Part shown: positions 5,347 through 6,749 of the stretch, piece by piece | Layout of the letters: every line of letters begins with the position of its first letter | How positions within the stretch are numbered: position 1 is the stretch's first letter | Source of the DNA: Nocardioidaceae bacterium | GTDB lineage: Bacteria > Actinomycetota > Actinomycetes > Propionibacteriales > Nocardioidaceae | Reading direction: 5' to 3' | Assembly (NCBI GenBank): GCA_013696015.1 | Contig: JACCZI010000260.1 | Location: 1-6,749, forward strand | DNA: 6,749 nucleotides | Position numbers and translations under genes: made by a program | The notes under the pieces: model-generated | What the model was told of the DNA's origin: nothing | The model's database searches: none | Seen by the model: the letters and a program-made list of their open reading frames with translations, nothing else

Positions 5347-6579
5347 TTAGGGGGTGAGGTCGGCGAGGGCCGAGCGGGCGGAGGTCAGCCAGGACTCGCG
5401 GGCTGCGATGGCGGCGTCGGCGTCGCGCGCGGTGCGGTCGTCGCCGGAGCGCTCGGCTGCCGCGCGCCGAGACCGCAACTCGGCCAGCGACGACTCGAGC
5501 TGCGCCACCGCGTCGGCTGCCCGAAATCTGCCCTCGGGGCTGGATCGCGTCCAGCGCTTCTGCTCAGCGCCGCGAACCACCTCCTCGACCGCGCGCATCC
5601 GTGCCTCGAGCGAGCGCATCTGCTCGCGGGGCACCTTTCCCGCCGCCTCCCATCGCTCCGCAAGCGCCCTCAGCGCCTCCCGCGCTGCCGCCATGTCCTC
5701 AACCGGCAGCAGCGCCTCGGCTTCGTTGAGGATCTCTCGCTTGAGCGACGCGTTGGCCTCGAACTGCGTGTTCTGCGCCGCGCTGCTCTCGTCACGGGCC
5801 GTGAAGAACGCGTCCTGCGCGGTCCGGAACCGCCGCCACAACCGGTCCTCGAGACCCCGCGGCGCCGGCCCGGCCGCCTTCCAGCGGCTCATCAGCTCCC
5901 GGTACGCGCGCCCCGTGGGACCCCAGTCGGTCGAACCCGACAGCGCCTCCGCCTCGGCGACCAGCTGCTGCTTGGCATCGGCGGCGGCGTCGCGCCGCTC
6001 TCGCTGCTCCGCCATGTGGTGCTTGCGCCGACGGGAGTAGGTCGAACGAGCCGCCGAGAAGCGGCGCCAGAGCACCTCATCTGCGCCCTTGTCGAGACGG
6101 GGCAGCATCTTCCACTGCTCGAGCAGCTCCCGCATCGAGTCCACGCCGTGGCGCCAGTCCGACCCGCCGGCCAGCCGCTCGGCCTCGGCGGTGATCCGCT
6201 CCTTGGCGGCCGTCGCCTCCTCGAGGCGACGCGCCCGAGCGGCCTTGCGTTCCTGACGCTGTGCGGCGACCACCGGTGCGAGGGCGTCCAGCCGCCCCGT
6301 CAGCGCCTCCAGGTCACCGACGGCATTCGCGCCGGTCACGTTCTCGCGCAGCGCGGCGATCGAGGCAGTCGCGTCGCTCGGCGACAGGGAGCCCCCGTGT
6401 ACGCGACGTTCCAGCAGCTCGACCTCGACCCGCACGCCTTCGTAGCGCCGCGTGTAGAGCGCCATCGCCTCCGCCGGATCGCCCTCGGGCCACTGGCCCA
6501 CCGGACGCTCGCCCTCAGCCGTCCGCACGTAGACCGTGCCGTCCTCGCCGACCCGGCCCCATTGCGCCGGGTCGGTCAC
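5347..6579 (-). CDS. DUF349 repeat protein
   Basis: This protein of about 410 residues is highly charged, rich in Ala, Arg and Glu, and probably mostly helical, with no membrane segment. Numbered from the GTG at 6582, it has two clear DUF349 units: SDWRHGVDSMRELLEQWK (141-158) followed by LWRRFSAARSTY (171-182), and TDWGPTGRAYRELMSRWK (218-235) followed by LWRRFRTAQDAF (248-259). A worn third unit has ALAERWEAAGKVPRE (306-320). The N-terminal 35 residues carry several aromatics. The start is GTG 6579 or the adjacent GTG 6582; the former is six bases from GGGG (6586-6589) and overlaps the upstream stop as GTGA, implying translational coupling. Family function is poorly known. I recall an opposite-strand DUF349 gene near rel in Streptomyces, so its position here looks ancestral. 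GC is very high, about 77% in two sampled lines. Confidence 0.9.
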   Translation of the reverse strand: MTDPAQWGRVGEDGTVYVRTAEGERPVGQWPEGDPAEAMALYTRRYEGVRVEVELLERRVHGGSLSPSDATASIAALRENVTGANAVGDLEALTGRLDALAPVVAAQRQERKAARARRLEEATAAKERITAEAERLAGGSDWRHGVDSMRELLEQWKMLPRLDKGADEVLWRRFSAARSTYSRRRKHHMAEQRERRDAAADAKQQLVAEAEALSGSTDWGPTGRAYRELMSRWKAAGPAPRGLEDRLWRRFRTAQDAFFTARDESSAAQNTQFEANASLKREILNEAEALLPVEDMAAAREALRALAERWEAAGKVPREQMRSLEARMRAVEEVVRGAEQKRWTRSSPEGRFRAADAVAQLESSLAELRSRRAAAERSGDDRTARDADAAIAARESWLTSARSALADLTP

Positions 6580-6749
6580 CACAGGCCCCGCACCAGCACG
6601 ACGACGCCGATCGCGATGGCCGCCGCCACCAGCACGCCGAGCACGAGGCGCCGCCGCCGGGCGCGGCGCAGCTGCTCGGACCGCCGCTGCTGCTGGCGCA
6701 GGTAGCGTTCCCGAGCCAGCTGGCGGCGGCGCTGCTTGCTGCTCACCAT
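6576..6749 (-). CDS. Small basic single-pass membrane protein, cyclophilin-anchor-like
   Basis: The last base of the window is the first base of an ATG on the minus strand, giving 57 residues ending at TGA (6576-6578). Residues 1-34 are strongly basic (MVSSKQRRRQLARERYLRQQ, then several RR runs), predicted to be a cytoplasmic helix. Residues about 35-53 form one membrane segment (LVLGVLVAAAIAIGVVVLV), followed by only RGLW. From memory this closely resembles the start of actinobacterial membrane-anchored cyclophilins, which begin MVSS or MVTS plus QRRRQLAREK and lie near DUF349 and rel. The cyclophilin domain is absent: the stop comes straight after the membrane segment and the DUF349 gene starts in the overlap. 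It may be a standalone small protein or a trimmed remnant. The upstream region is outside the window, so the ribosome binding site cannot be seen and a longer N-terminus is possible. Confidence 0.7.
   Translation of the reverse strand: MVSSKQRRRQLARERYLRQQQRRSEQLRRARRRRLVLGVLVAAAIAIGVVVLVRGLW

Noticed and set aside
5338..6705. A 455-codon open frame on the plus strand opposite the DUF349 gene
   Set aside because: It is the antisense of a recognisable DUF349 protein in very GC-rich DNA, where long antisense frames are expected. Its translation is low-complexity Arg/Leu/Pro with no motif.

Overview
The window looks like a chromosome segment of a high-GC actinomycete. It carries the actinobacterial order secF, apt, rel, with a DUF349 gene on the opposite strand beyond rel. 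GTG starts are common, codon third positions are strongly G/C, and hand counts of sample lines give about 67% GC in rel and about 77% in the DUF349 gene. I cannot place it below class. Most of the window is conserved housekeeping DNA.

Plus strand, left to right: the 3' part of secF (protein export, 5' end outside the window); apt (adenine salvage), 31 bases after secF if the preferred GTG start is used; a 139-base gap with two tandem hairpins that share three bases; a small gene for a 78-residue protein with one membrane segment; and a complete bifunctional (p)ppGpp synthetase/hydrolase gene (rel), whose candidate -10 element overlaps the stop codon of the small gene.

Minus strand, right to left from the window edge: a 57-residue basic protein with one membrane segment, resembling the N-terminal anchor of actinobacterial membrane cyclophilins but with no cyclophilin domain; a DUF349 gene coupled to it by a GTGA overlap; an intergenic stretch with three 12-bp direct repeats at an exact 22-bp period and one perfect actinobacterial DnaA-box match; and a gene for a protein with an AbiEi-like winged-helix N-terminus and a DUF559 (PD-(D/E)XK-fold) C-terminus, convergent with rel.

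secF, apt and rel appear to form one transcriptional neighbourhood, with rel possibly also read from its own promoter. The AbiEi/DUF559 gene stands out: it is lower in GC (about 58-65% in sampled lines), it sits between conserved neighbours, and the repeats lie directly upstream of it. It is the best candidate for an acquired or accessory function. No complete defence or toxin-antitoxin system is visible, because no partner gene is present. The most interesting non-coding signals are the iteron-like repeats with the DnaA box and the paired hairpins between apt and the small membrane gene.
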